DNA of 46,558 nt from Candidatus Kuenenia stuttgartensis (GTDB taxonomy: Bacteria > Planctomycetota > Planctomycetia > Planctomycetales > Planctomycetaceae), in the NCBI GenBank assembly GCA_945906725.1, contig CAMDRI010000021.1:1-46558 (forward strand), read 5' to 3'. This document shows positions 1 through 8,700 of the stretch, piece by piece. A program made the translations under genes and the position numbers. Every line of letters begins with the position of its first letter. Within the stretch, counting starts at the first letter, position 1. Under the pieces are notes generated by a model. The model had not been told where the DNA came from. It saw nothing but the letters and a program-made list of their open reading frames with translations, and did not search any database.

Positions 1-1139
1 CGGAGTCGTTTGCCACTCTCTTCAATCTTGGGCGAAGGGCCGTCGTAGGAACTCGCAAAATCCTCGGTGTCGTCGAACTCCAACTTAGCTCGCTTCACCG
101 ATACATTGGTCGCGGCGGTGATCGTGATGGCGGTCCGTTCCCAGACGTCGATCGCTCCTCCCATCTGCGTGCTCTGGTCGAGTTCCGTGTATTCTGGATA
201 GTCGTAGCGGACCTCGGTCACGGTCGCAGAGGGCGGTGTGATGATCTCGACGCGATACTCCGGCGACCGCGCGTCGCCGGCGACGACGTAATAGGTGAAA
301 CTCTGTAACAGGCCATGCCCGTCGTTGCCGAGCGTCCCCTCGAAGAGAGTCGGATCGGTGGTGGCTCCGAGTTGCACCGGCTCATCGACGAAGCGGCGGT
401 CGCCGGTTGTAAATAGCAGCATGACGTCGGCGGGGACTTCGCCTCGCAGTTGCACGCTGACGGTCAGGATGCCGCCGGCTCGGAGCTTGGCGTCGCCCGG
501 TTTGACTTCGAGGATTTCGGTTTGCGTGGCCGGCGTGACGTTCGTGAACGGCACGATCGCTCGCAGCACGGACGGGCCGAGCTTCTTCGGGCTGAGCACC
601 GAATACAAACAAAACGCGACGACGATCCCGAACAGCACATACAGCGTCGTGAGCAACGGCCGCTTGTCGATCGCGTCATCGACGTTGAACTTCGCGAGCG
701 TCACGGCCGCTCGCTTTTCCATCGTCGCCAGGATCAGCGGCGAGACCTCACGCCCAGCCTGTTTGAGATCGACGAGGTTCAACAAGCCGCTGCGAAACTC
801 CGCCGAAGACGCTTCCAGCGTCCTGGCCGCATACAAGCCGCTAACGGTTCTGAGCGCCGGCCAAACTACCTTCGCTCCGATCAGCCAACCGACGAACCCG
901 ATCACCGGCAGAAACATCAGGACTCGCGCCGTGCCGCCGACGCCACCTTCAAAGAGCCAATGATCGCTCAGCACGAACAACAGCACATACCCGATCAACA
1001 CCGTGATCGCGACGATGGCCGCCGTCAGCATGTCGATCCGTTTGATGCCAGTCTGCGTCTTGCGAAGCTGATAGTCGATGTACTCATCCGGCTCCGCATA
1101 TGGAGCGTGCGAGCGATCGGATGAAGTCGCGATGGACAT
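1..1139 (-). CDS. Membrane protein, DUF4175-like, N-terminal part (runs off left edge)
   Basis: An uninterrupted reading frame starts at ATG 1139 and remains open to base 1, giving about 379 residues of a longer protein. An AAGAGG ribosome binding site lies just upstream. Three membrane segments are visible at about residues 38-58, 70-90 and 162-182. They are followed by a periplasmic-looking beta-rich stretch (about 190-379) with a motif resembling VRYDYPEYT. The layout of two helices, a short cytosolic piece, a third helix and a large soluble part resembles the DUF4175-type membrane proteins that planctomycetes often encode near MoxR/DUF58 genes; that resemblance is from memory. Function unknown. 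The C-terminus lies outside the window. The plus-strand frames across this stretch are its shadows. Confidence 0.8.
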   Translation of the reverse strand, partial: MSIATSSDRSHAPYAEPDEYIDYQLRKTQTGIKRIDMLTAAIVAITVLIGYVLLFVLSDHWLFEGGVGGTARVLMFLPVIGFVGWLIGAKVVWPALRTVSGLYAARTLEASSAEFRSGLLNLVDLKQAGREVSPLILATMEKRAAVTLAKFNVDDAIDKRPLLTTLYVLFGIVVAFCLYSVLSPKKLGPSVLRAIVPFTNVTPATQTEILEVKPGDAKLRAGGILTVSVQLRGEVPADVMLLFTTGDRRFVDEPVQLGATTDPTLFEGTLGNDGHGLLQSFTYYVVAGDARSPEYRVEIITPPSATVTEVRYDYPEYTELDQSTQMGGAIDVWERTAITITAATNVSVKRAKLEFDDTEDFASSYDGPSPKIEESGKRL

Positions 1140-1159
1140 GGGATACCTCTTGTCCGAAC

Positions 1160-1230
1160 CTTTGTGCCTTCGTGCCTTTGTGGTCCAAAATGTCTTCTAC
1201 CACAATGGCACTAACGCACGAAGGAAGGCA
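1160..1230. repeat. Imperfect inverted repeat between two leftward genes
   Basis: CTTTGTGCCTTCGTGCCTTT at 1160 and its degenerate reverse complement (1199-1230) form an imperfect hairpin around a short AT-rich loop. The core GTGCC-TTTGTGGT matches 12 of 13 bases. It sits downstream of the TatD gene and just upstream of the membrane-protein start, so it could terminate the first transcript or attenuate the second. Confidence 0.6.
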
Positions 1231-1234
1231 AAAT

Positions 1235-2089
1235 CTAAACCTTCTGCGGCTCAATCACTTCGGAATTATCTGACAGTGTATCGGGCGGCGTGAACTCAAA
1301 CCGCTTGCACTGCCGGAAGAATTCGAGCGGGTTGTCGTAGACGATTTTCTTGATCTTCGATTCGGGGTGGCCTCGGCGGCGGAGTTCTTGGATGAAGTCG
1401 GGGACGGCGATCGGGTTGGACGGGCCCCAGTCGCCGGCGGAGTTCACCATGATGCGGTCGTCGCCGTAGGCTTCGATGATGTCGGCGGCTCGCGAGGGCG
1501 TGCATTTCGTGATCGGGTACAGCGTCATCGCGCACCAAAAGCCTTCTTCCTTCGCCAGGCCGACGGTATGCTCCTCGACGTGGTCGATCAGCACTCGCTC
1601 TGGCTGCACGCGGCGGTCGGACATCAGCATGTCGATGATCATCCGCGTTCCCTTCAGTTTGTCTTGCAGGTGCGGCGTGTGAATCAGAATCAGCTCGTCG
1701 AGTTGCATCGCCAGTTGGACGTGCTCTTGGAAGATGATCGACTCGTTCTTCGTGTTCTTGTTGAGGCCGATCTCGCCGATGCCGAGCACTCCTGGCTTGT
1801 TGATGAACTCCGGGATCATCTTGATGACCTCGCGCGAGAGTTCGACGTTCTCGGCTTCCTTGGCGTTGATGCAGAGCCAAGTGTAATGCTGGATGCCGGA
1901 CCAACCGGCGCGCTTCGGCTCAAATTCGGTGAGCTGCCGGAAGTAGTCGCGGAAGCCGTCCACACTGCCGCGATCGAAGCCGGCCCAGAAGGCCGGCTCG
2001 CTGACCGCGACGCAGCCCATGCGAGCAATCCGCTCGTAGTCGTCGGTCACGCGGGAAACCATGTGAATGTGTGGGTCGATGTAGTACAT
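1235..2089 (-). CDS. TatD-family metal-dependent hydrolase, EboB-like
   Basis: A 284-residue metallohydrolase of the TatD/amidohydrolase superfamily. Visible metal-site residues are the HxH motif (His7, His9) in IDPHIH, Glu106 in GEIGL, His137 in LIHTPH, His170 in LIDH and Asp220 near SAGDWG, spaced as in TatD proteins. Phrases such as EPAFWAGFDRGSVDGFRDYF and GIQHYTWLCINAKEA resemble EboB, the TatD-like member of the eustigmatophyte/bacterial ebo cluster, more than E. coli TatD; this is a comparison from memory. The start was placed at ATG 2089 (MYYIDPHIH). The frame opens further upstream, but that stretch encodes low-complexity sequence made from a tandem repeat. No other ebo gene is recognisable nearby. 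The substrate is unknown. Confidence 0.85.
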   Translation of the reverse strand: MYYIDPHIHMVSRVTDDYERIARMGCVAVSEPAFWAGFDRGSVDGFRDYFRQLTEFEPKRAGWSGIQHYTWLCINAKEAENVELSREVIKMIPEFINKPGVLGIGEIGLNKNTKNESIIFQEHVQLAMQLDELILIHTPHLQDKLKGTRMIIDMLMSDRRVQPERVLIDHVEEHTVGLAKEEGFWCAMTLYPITKCTPSRAADIIEAYGDDRIMVNSAGDWGPSNPIAVPDFIQELRRRGHPESKIKKIVYDNPLEFFRQCKRFEFTPPDTLSDNSEVIEPQKV

Positions 2090-2127
2090 GGTGGTGGGTC
2101 GCTTGAAGTAGGTGAGGTTGGAGGAAA

Positions 2128-2240
2128 GTGAAAAGTGAGGAGTACAAAGTGAAAAATGGAAGACAGCCCGGTGGGAGGTCGATTCGCGACGGCAGCAGTT
2201 CCTGTCACTCACTTTGCAGTCTGCACTTTTTTACTTTGCA
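2128..2240. repeat. AAAGTG-type degenerate repeat tract
   Basis: Tandem variants of AAAGTGAAAAGTGAGGAGTA (from about 2126) and a loosely complementary tract (CACTTTGCAGTCTGCACTTT, 2211 on) flank a GC-rich spacer. The tract fills the gap between the small gene at 2290-2592 and the EboB-like gene. Its position suggests a mobile intergenic repeat rather than coding sequence. Confidence 0.5.
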
Positions 2241-2289
2241 CTGTGTGATTTCCGATTGTGGTTTGCTGTATGGACGGCATATCCGACGG

Positions 2290-2592
2290 TCAGTGCGGTA
2301 CGCTCGGCGACAAAGCCGGGCGTTCGCCAGTTGTCAGGTACTTCTTCATCCAAGTCGGGTCGTACTGATCACTGAAGATCTCTTGAATCTGAGCGGCACG
2401 ATGGAAGCCGTCGCTCAAGAGGATTTCGAGACCTTGCTGGATTTGACGAAAGCGAGGGTCCGAGCGCACCGATTCAGCCGCCTCGGCCCGGTCCAGCCGG
2501 TCGAGCGTAGCGGCAATTTCGAGAATGCGGGCGCGGACCAGCAGAAACGTTTGCTCGAAAACTTCGGGGGAGGTTTGGACGGCGGCGATCAT
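2290..2592 (-). CDS. Small helical protein of unknown function
   Basis: A 100-residue frame from ATG 2592, not assigned to a family. It looks coding because it is rich in amphipathic helix (FLLVRARILEIAATLDRL; RQIQQGLEILL), has a natural amino-acid mix, and ends with an acidic-aromatic stretch (EIFSDQYDPTWMKKYL). No signal peptide, cysteine motif or membrane segment is present. It precedes the EboB-like gene on the same strand, separated by a repeat tract, so co-transcription is possible. No strong ribosome binding site is visible; upstream lies another repeat. A non-coding frame cannot be excluded. Confidence 0.55.
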   Translation of the reverse strand: MIAAVQTSPEVFEQTFLLVRARILEIAATLDRLDRAEAAESVRSDPRFRQIQQGLEILLSDGFHRAAQIQEIFSDQYDPTWMKKYLTTGERPALSPSVPH

Positions 2593-2606
2593 GGCAACGG
2601 CTCGCA

Positions 2607-2733
2607 GGGGTCAGGGATCGGGGGTCGGGGGTCAGAAAGACCACCGCCAACGACACCAGTGTCCGGCTGCGGGTGTGCAATTTCAAGCGGCGGTTTATCC
2701 TGCTCTGATCCCTGATCTCCGACCCCTGGCCCC
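2607..2733. repeat. GGGGTC-type inverted repeat between divergent genes
   Basis: The left arm (2607-2636, core GGGGTCAGGGATCGGGGGTC) and right arm (2704-2733) pair over 24 of 30 bases with a 67-base spacer. It occupies essentially the whole intergenic space between the divergent starts at 2592 and 2742, where promoters and the second gene's ribosome binding site would be expected. Confidence 0.65.
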
Positions 2734-2741
2734 TCTCCCAC

Positions 2742-3233
2742 ATGGCTCGACACGAATCTGACCGCGAAGACCTGATGCAGGAGGCCACCGGCCTGGCTCG
2801 CCGTGTGGAGTGGCAAGTGCCGTTTTTGACCGATCCGGTCGTGGCTGGCTTTAAAAAGAACGGCGCTTGCTCCGTCTATTTCGGGGCCGAGCCGGTCCTG
2901 CAATTCGATCCCGCCGGTTGTCTTCGCCGAGCCTTCTTCGAGGGATTTCTGTTCCGGACACAGGGAGTGACGTTGGCTCGGCTGCAACGGAATCGAACGG
3001 CCAGCGAATCGCAACTCGTGCGACACGATCTGACCGACTGCGAGCTCGCCACCTTCCGTGTGCAAGCCTGCTCGTGGCTGAGACAACTCTTGCAGGCTAT
3101 CGACCTCGGCCAAGTGGTCCGAGTGCGACAAGTGCCCGAAGGGGACGATGTCATCCTCGATTTGTGCGCGACACTGCGAGCAGCACTCGCCGATGGATTG
3201 CCGCTCGCTGCGGCACTGCCAGGAAAACGGTGA
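2742..3233 (+). CDS. Conserved-looking hypothetical protein (163 aa)
   Basis: A 163-residue protein beginning MARHESDREDLMQEATGLAR. It looks like a soluble cytoplasmic protein: an N-terminal helix rich in charged residues, a beta-rich middle (VAGFKKNGACSVYFGAEPVLQF) and a helical C-terminus. I associate this MxRHxSDREDLxxEAT type of start with a planctomycete-restricted family of unknown function, from memory only. The long overlapping minus-strand frame (2589-3314) was judged a shadow because its composition is unnatural. No clear Shine-Dalgarno precedes the ATG; the upstream bases belong to the GGGGTC repeat. Ends 66 bases before the end of a convergent hydrolase gene. Confidence 0.7.
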   Translation: MARHESDREDLMQEATGLARRVEWQVPFLTDPVVAGFKKNGACSVYFGAEPVLQFDPAGCLRRAFFEGFLFRTQGVTLARLQRNRTASESQLVRHDLTDCELATFRVQACSWLRQLLQAIDLGQVVRVRQVPEGDDVILDLCATLRAALADGLPLAAALPGKR

Positions 3234-3298
3234 GAACGTCCGTGCGTTCGTAGTTCGGACGTAGGCGTCCGGGTTACGGTCGAACGACGCGCTCATCA

Positions 3299-5488
3299 TC
3301 ACCGCGACAACCACTGCACGGCGGAGTTGGCTTTGGCTGAGGCTTCGCCTGTGAAAAGTGTTGGCGGAGGGTTCGAGCCAACCGCTTTCCAGGACTCAGC
3401 GATGAACTTGGGAATCTGCTTTTCGCCACTCAGCCACATGTCGCTGCCGGCGCTGAGCATCAGTAATGCTGGGACGTCACCGTACTTGACGGCTCCAGGG
3501 AGGAACTGGGGATCGTCGAATTCCGTCAGCGACGCGAAACGGAAGCCGGCGGTGTCGATCGCGGTGCGATCAATGGCCGGGCCGGCGATGAATTTGGCGG
3601 CGGCGGCCCACAGACCTGCTCCGCCGAGTCCGACGACGTGTACCTTCGTGGCTCCGTGATCGTCGCCGCGAACGTAGCTCACCAACGTCAGGATGTCGTG
3701 GACTCGCTGAGCGAACAGCGGATGGTTGTAGCCGTAGGTGAACCCGGCGAATTGGCGATTTGTGTTGACCTTGCGATTCCGCAGCGACGTGGAAGCTCCC
3801 TTCGGCACGAGTTCACCGGTGCCGAAGACATCCGGCGACGTGACGCTGAAGCCGCCATCGAGCAGCGATTTGATCTCGTACTTCGGCGAGCCGTCCGCAT
3901 TGAACAGTCCCGACTTGCCGGACTCATCGACCCAGACGACGACTTGCTTGTTCCACTTCTTCGGGTGCAGGAAGACGATCGGCAGTTCTTCCTGCTGTTT
4001 TTTCAGACGCAGCACGTCGCCGAAGAAGAAGAATTCGCCGCGGTCTTCCTTTTTGATTTTCTCGCGTTCGATGCTCTTAGAGTCCGGCAGTTCGCGGCCG
4101 ATCAGCCCCATCCAGCCGGTGCCGATCACTTCGCGGAATTTCGCCAGAGAGTTCCCGTCGGTTGGCATCAGTGCGGCGAGTTGCTTCGCATCATCGTCCG
4201 CGAGCGTCTTCGTCAGCGAGCGTTCGAAATCATCGCCGCTCGGCGGCTTCGGATGCTGGTCGTCCCACACGGTCAGTTCGGCGATCGACAGCGGTTGAAA
4301 ATCTCCCTCGACGATCGGGTCTTGCCGGCCGAGCTTCAGATGCTTGTTGAACCACGAATACATCGCGGCTCGGCTGGGCTGGTTGTAGTTGTGCGGGAAG
4401 TGCAGATAGGCCGTCGACTTGACGTTGTCTTTCGCGCCCAGCATCTCGTAGAGCTTCGTCAGTTCGGGCATCCCTTTGGTCATGATCTCCTTGGTCCAGT
4501 CGTCGGCTGCGACCATGCCCAGAGGCTTCGGAGCGAACAGCCCGGCGAGTTCGATATTGCCCGTGTTGACTCGCAGCAGCGAGCAATTCTCGCAAGTGCA
4601 GCCCCCTTGCATCCCCGTCGAAACCATCACCGCCGGGAATTGCACGGCCACGCGCGGGTCGATCGCTGCGAGGATGAAGGTCTGCGTGCCGCCACCGCTG
4701 GCTCCGGTCACGCCGATGCGGTTCGGATCAACGTCCTTCAAGCTGAGCACGAAATCGAGAGCCGCGATCGAGTTCAGCGTTTGCAGACCCATGACGCTCT
4801 GCAACCGCGACTCGGCTTGTGGGCTGTAGAAGCCCCAAGAGTTCGGCTTCTCCATTTCCGGACGCCGGTCGGCATAGCGGTGAACGAGTGCGTGACTGAG
4901 TTGTGTGCTGTCGGCGTTGCCAATCATGTCGTAGTGAAATACGACACAACCCATCCGCGCTAGCTGCACGCAGCGAGCCTGCAACGGATACCGCCCTGAA
5001 TTCTCAAACCTCTCGGCCCCGACGACGATTTGTTTTTGCACGGCCTGCGTGTCATTCGCGTTCGCATCGTAGAACCGTCCGTTGGCCCAGTGACCGTGGG
5101 GGCAGAGCACTCCTGCGAACGGTCCCTTTTGCCCCTTCGGTTTGAACAGGCTTCCCGTCACGAAGAAACCCGGAGCACTCTCGAAATAAACGCGCTCGAC
5201 GGTGAAGTCGTCCCGTTCCACTTTGCCGTGAATGACCGGCGTGAGCGGCCCCTTCGTCGGCATCGGCCACAAGCCCTGCGAGACGAGTACCTGCTTGCGC
5301 ACGTAGTCCGCTCGCTTGGCCCACTCTTCTTTTGTGGCCGGTACTTCCAGCGGGAAGTAGCCGTTCAAATCTTTCGGAGCACCCAGCCGCTTGTCGGCCA
5401 GAGTCCGCCCATCGGGCAGCACCTTCACACCGGCGACGGCGAGCGAACTGACACAGCACACCAAGAACGCAAGCAGCAGGCGGGACAT
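3299..5488 (-). CDS. Secreted alpha/beta hydrolase, acetylxylan-esterase-like
   Basis: A 729-residue exported protein. Residues 1-19 form a signal peptide (hydrophobic core LLLAFLVCCVSSLAVAG). A catalytic alpha/beta-hydrolase domain carries the nucleophile elbow GASGGG at 262-267 (Ser264), after an oxyanion-type CPHGHW at 129-134. The C-terminal half (about 480-729) looks like a second, degenerate hydrolase-like or substrate-binding fold with no GxSxG. Similar proteins in planctomycetes are annotated as acetylxylan esterases or dienelactone-hydrolase-like enzymes and are thought to act on polysaccharide ester groups; the real substrate cannot be read from sequence. Single gene, convergent with the gene at 2742. 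The 441-residue plus-strand frame over it is a shadow. Confidence 0.85.
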   Translation of the reverse strand: MSRLLLAFLVCCVSSLAVAGVKVLPDGRTLADKRLGAPKDLNGYFPLEVPATKEEWAKRADYVRKQVLVSQGLWPMPTKGPLTPVIHGKVERDDFTVERVYFESAPGFFVTGSLFKPKGQKGPFAGVLCPHGHWANGRFYDANANDTQAVQKQIVVGAERFENSGRYPLQARCVQLARMGCVVFHYDMIGNADSTQLSHALVHRYADRRPEMEKPNSWGFYSPQAESRLQSVMGLQTLNSIAALDFVLSLKDVDPNRIGVTGASGGGTQTFILAAIDPRVAVQFPAVMVSTGMQGGCTCENCSLLRVNTGNIELAGLFAPKPLGMVAADDWTKEIMTKGMPELTKLYEMLGAKDNVKSTAYLHFPHNYNQPSRAAMYSWFNKHLKLGRQDPIVEGDFQPLSIAELTVWDDQHPKPPSGDDFERSLTKTLADDDAKQLAALMPTDGNSLAKFREVIGTGWMGLIGRELPDSKSIEREKIKKEDRGEFFFFGDVLRLKKQQEELPIVFLHPKKWNKQVVVWVDESGKSGLFNADGSPKYEIKSLLDGGFSVTSPDVFGTGELVPKGASTSLRNRKVNTNRQFAGFTYGYNHPLFAQRVHDILTLVSYVRGDDHGATKVHVVGLGGAGLWAAAAKFIAGPAIDRTAIDTAGFRFASLTEFDDPQFLPGAVKYGDVPALLMLSAGSDMWLSGEKQIPKFIAESWKAVGSNPPPTLFTGEASAKANSAVQWLSR

Positions 5489-5640
5489 TGCGGAATCTCC
5501 TTCAACTCGGTGGGACGCGGTTTTCTTTCACGCAGATCGCGGAGGAGGAGGATTTGAAGTGACTGGCCGGAAAAACTCAATTCACTACCGGGCTGCTGCG
5601 GATTGAACCTTGATGGCAACCTCGGCATGATCGTGCCCCT

Positions 5641-5765
5641 GTAGCCCTCTCGCTCTGCGAGAGGAAAGCCGAAAACACGCGGCGACTCCGAAGGAGACCC
5701 GCGTACGCCCAAAAAATCGACGTCAACCGTTCATTGGCTGTCCTCTCGCGGAACGAGAGGGCTAC
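5641..5765. repeat. GTAGCCC-family inverted repeat, copy 1
   Basis: Arms at 5641-5670 and 5736-5765 pair over 27 of 30 bases; each arm itself contains a small palindrome (CTCTCGC...GCGAGAG). Spacer 65 bases. The arm resembles the arm of the repeat at 38728-38852 (28 of 32 bases), so this is one family with two copies. It fills most of the divergent region between the hydrolase start (5488) and the PVC cytochrome start (5787), ending 22 bases before the latter. Confidence 0.8.
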
Positions 5766-5786
5766 GTTGAACTCAAGGAGTCAGCC

Positions 5787-8700
5787 ATGCGTCGAGTCTG
5801 TCCTGTGATCGCGTTGCTCGCACTGATGTCGGTCGTTGTGACCGTTGGCTCGGCGAACCGAAGTTTGCTTTCGGATGACAAGCCCGCCAAGAGCGATTCT
5901 CCGCCAGCCGCCGCGAAGACAGAACCGAAACGGATTGACGTCGTGCTCAACGGCCATACGTTTTCGCTGCCCGAAGGCTTCACGATCGAACTCGTCGCCG
6001 GGCCGCCGCTGGTCGATCGGCCAATCACCGCCAGCTTCGATGAAGACGGTCGGCTGTACGTTTCCGATTCGTCGGGCTCAAACGATCCGTCAGCGAAACA
6101 GCTCATCGACAAACCGCATCGAGTCGTTCGACTCGAAGACACCGACGGCGACGGCAAGTTCGACAAGAGCGGCGTGTTCGCCGACAAGCTGATGTTTCCG
6201 GAAGGGACGCTGTGGCACGACGGCTCGCTGTACGTGGCCGCTCCGCCGAGCATCTGGAAGCTGACCGACACCGACGGCGACGGCCTGACCGATCAACGCG
6301 AAGAGTGGTTCAAAGGTAACACGCTCACCGGCTGCGCGAACGATCTGCATGGGCCGTATCTCGGTCCCGACGGATATCTTTACTGGTGCAAGGGGGCGTT
6401 TGCCGAGCAGACGTATGAACGGCCCGTCCGGCAGAATGCAGGCGAACCGGCGGGCGTTAGCCCCCGGACAAGTTCGACCGGAACAGCCGCAACCGTCCGG
6501 GGGCTAACGCCCGTCGGCTCGCCAGATGAGAAAAACTCGGACGTCGAAACGAAACCGTGGACCACGAAAGCCTCGCACATCTTCCGAGCGAGGCCAGATG
6601 CTCCGCGAGACCCCGCCACCGGCAGCATCAAGACGTCGGCCATCGAATGCGTGATGACCGGAGGCATGGATAACCCGGTCGATGTCGTCTTCACGCCGAC
6701 CGGCGAGCGAATCTTCACGACGACGTTCCTAGTGCATCCGGGCGAAGGCAATCGCGACGGCCTGCTGCACGCCGTGTACGGCGGAGTTTATGGCAAGGAC
6801 TGGAACGTGATAGATTCCCCCAGCCACCCGCGGACCGGCGACGTGATGCCGGTGCTGTGCCATCTCGGAGCGGCCGCCCCCTGCGGCCTCGAACGCTTGC
6901 AGTCCGCCTCCTGGGGCCGCGAGTACCAAGACAACCTTTTTGCTTGCTGCTTCAACATGCGGAAGGTGACGCGGCATGTGCTGACGCCGCATGGAGCCAC
7001 GTTCGACTGCGCGACGACCGACTTCGTGGTCTCGAACAACCTCGACTTCCACCCGACCGACGTGCTGGAAGACGCCGATGGCAGCCTGCTGATCGTGGAC
7101 ACCGGTGGCTGGTACAAGCTCTGCTGCCCCACCTCGCAGCTGTCGAAGCCCGACGTGCTCGGGGCGATCTATCGCGTAAGGAAGGCGGAAGGCGGAGGGC
7201 GGAAGGCGGAGAGAATCGCCGATCCTTTTGGCCGACGGATTGACTGGCGGAACCACACGCCTGACGAGCTCGCTAAGTTGCTGATCGATCAGCGGACGTT
7301 CGTCCGAAAGCGAGCAGCGAACATGTTGGCGAAACACGGTGTTGAAGGACTTGACCAAGTCGTGTCGGCTATCAAGGACCAAATTCAATCTCGTAGTGAC
7401 GAGACAGTCCCGAATCTGAGCAATGAGCTTCGGCAGGACTTGGTTCGGATGCTTTGGTCGTTGGTTCGAATCAATGACCCACGAGCCAGAGAACTCATGC
7501 AAAAAGTTCTTGAGCTACCCGCCAAGGAAACGCCGGAGATTCTGGCCATTGCCGCGTACGACGTCAGCTTATGGCGAAACAAAGACGCATCGCCTCAGCT
7601 TTTCAAAACACTGTTGCGAAGTACACCGGCTGTTCGCCGAGTTGCCGCCGAGGCAATTGGTCGAATCGGTGCTGCAAACTCAATTGGGGCTTTGCTCGGA
7701 GTTGTTGCAGAGGGAGAAGAGGATCGGTTCCTAGCTCATTCAGTCACCTTTGCACTGATTGAAATTGCGAATCCAATCAAGACTCGCAAGTACCTGTTAC
7801 CGGGAAGTCCGGAATCTATGAAAGTTGCGATGATCGCACTCGACCAGATGTCGGAGGGTAAATTGATGCCGGAAGATGTCACCAAGTATTTCAACTCGTC
7901 ACCGCCGCTGTTGCGGGAAACGGCGGCGTGGATCATCAGCCGGCACGCCGATTGGGGAGAACCGCTGGCCGGCTACCTCCGAGAGCGATTGGCCGCAGGC
8001 AAACTGACTGACGCCGAGCAAAAAACGCTCGGCCAACAACTGGCTCAGTTCGCGAAAACCGCCTCGGTCCAAGAGTTGTTGGCGGTGACCGCTCTCGATG
8101 CGAAGTTGCCGTCCGTCACGCGACTCACCGCGCTCGGCGCGATGCGCGATTCCAAGCTGAAAGAACTGCCGAAGAATTGGTCGGCCGCCCTGCTGGCGGT
8201 GCTCGGTGAGAATGATGTGGCTTTGATCGAACTGGCGTTGAAGACGGTTCGCGCGATCCCGCCGCACAAAGACGATGCCGCCACCTGGCGCGGGCCGCTG
8301 CTCAAAGTAGACGAGTCACTCCGTGACTCGAATTTCGGTCACGGAGTGACCGGTCTACTTTCGACTCGCCTCGAAGCGCTCGCCGCGTTGCCGGGCGGGC
8401 TGGCCGCGAAAGAAGCCGACGACAAACTCCTCGACTTCTTGCTGAGCCAACTCGCTCCCGAACTTCCCGTCTCACAACGCGGCACCGCTGCTGAAGTGAT
8501 TTCCAAAGCGCAGCTCTCGCCAGCACAACTCGCGAAACTCACCGAGCAGTTCGCCACCGCCGGCCCGCTCGAAGTCGATCGGTTGCTCGGCGCGTTTGAG
8601 CAAACGACCGACGAGCAAGTCGGCCAAAAACTCATCGCCCAACTCAAAACCGCTCCCGCGCTGACGGCTCTGCGACCGGACGCAATCAAGACGCGATTGG

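Noticed and set aside
2589..3314. A 241-residue minus-strand frame over the 163-residue gene
   Set aside because: No natural-looking domains, and it covers the GGGGTC repeat; the plus-strand frame reads as protein.
3638..4963. A 441-residue plus-strand reading frame
   Set aside because: Opposite the secreted hydrolase on the other strand; composition is arginine-rich and shows no domain, a typical GC-rich shadow.
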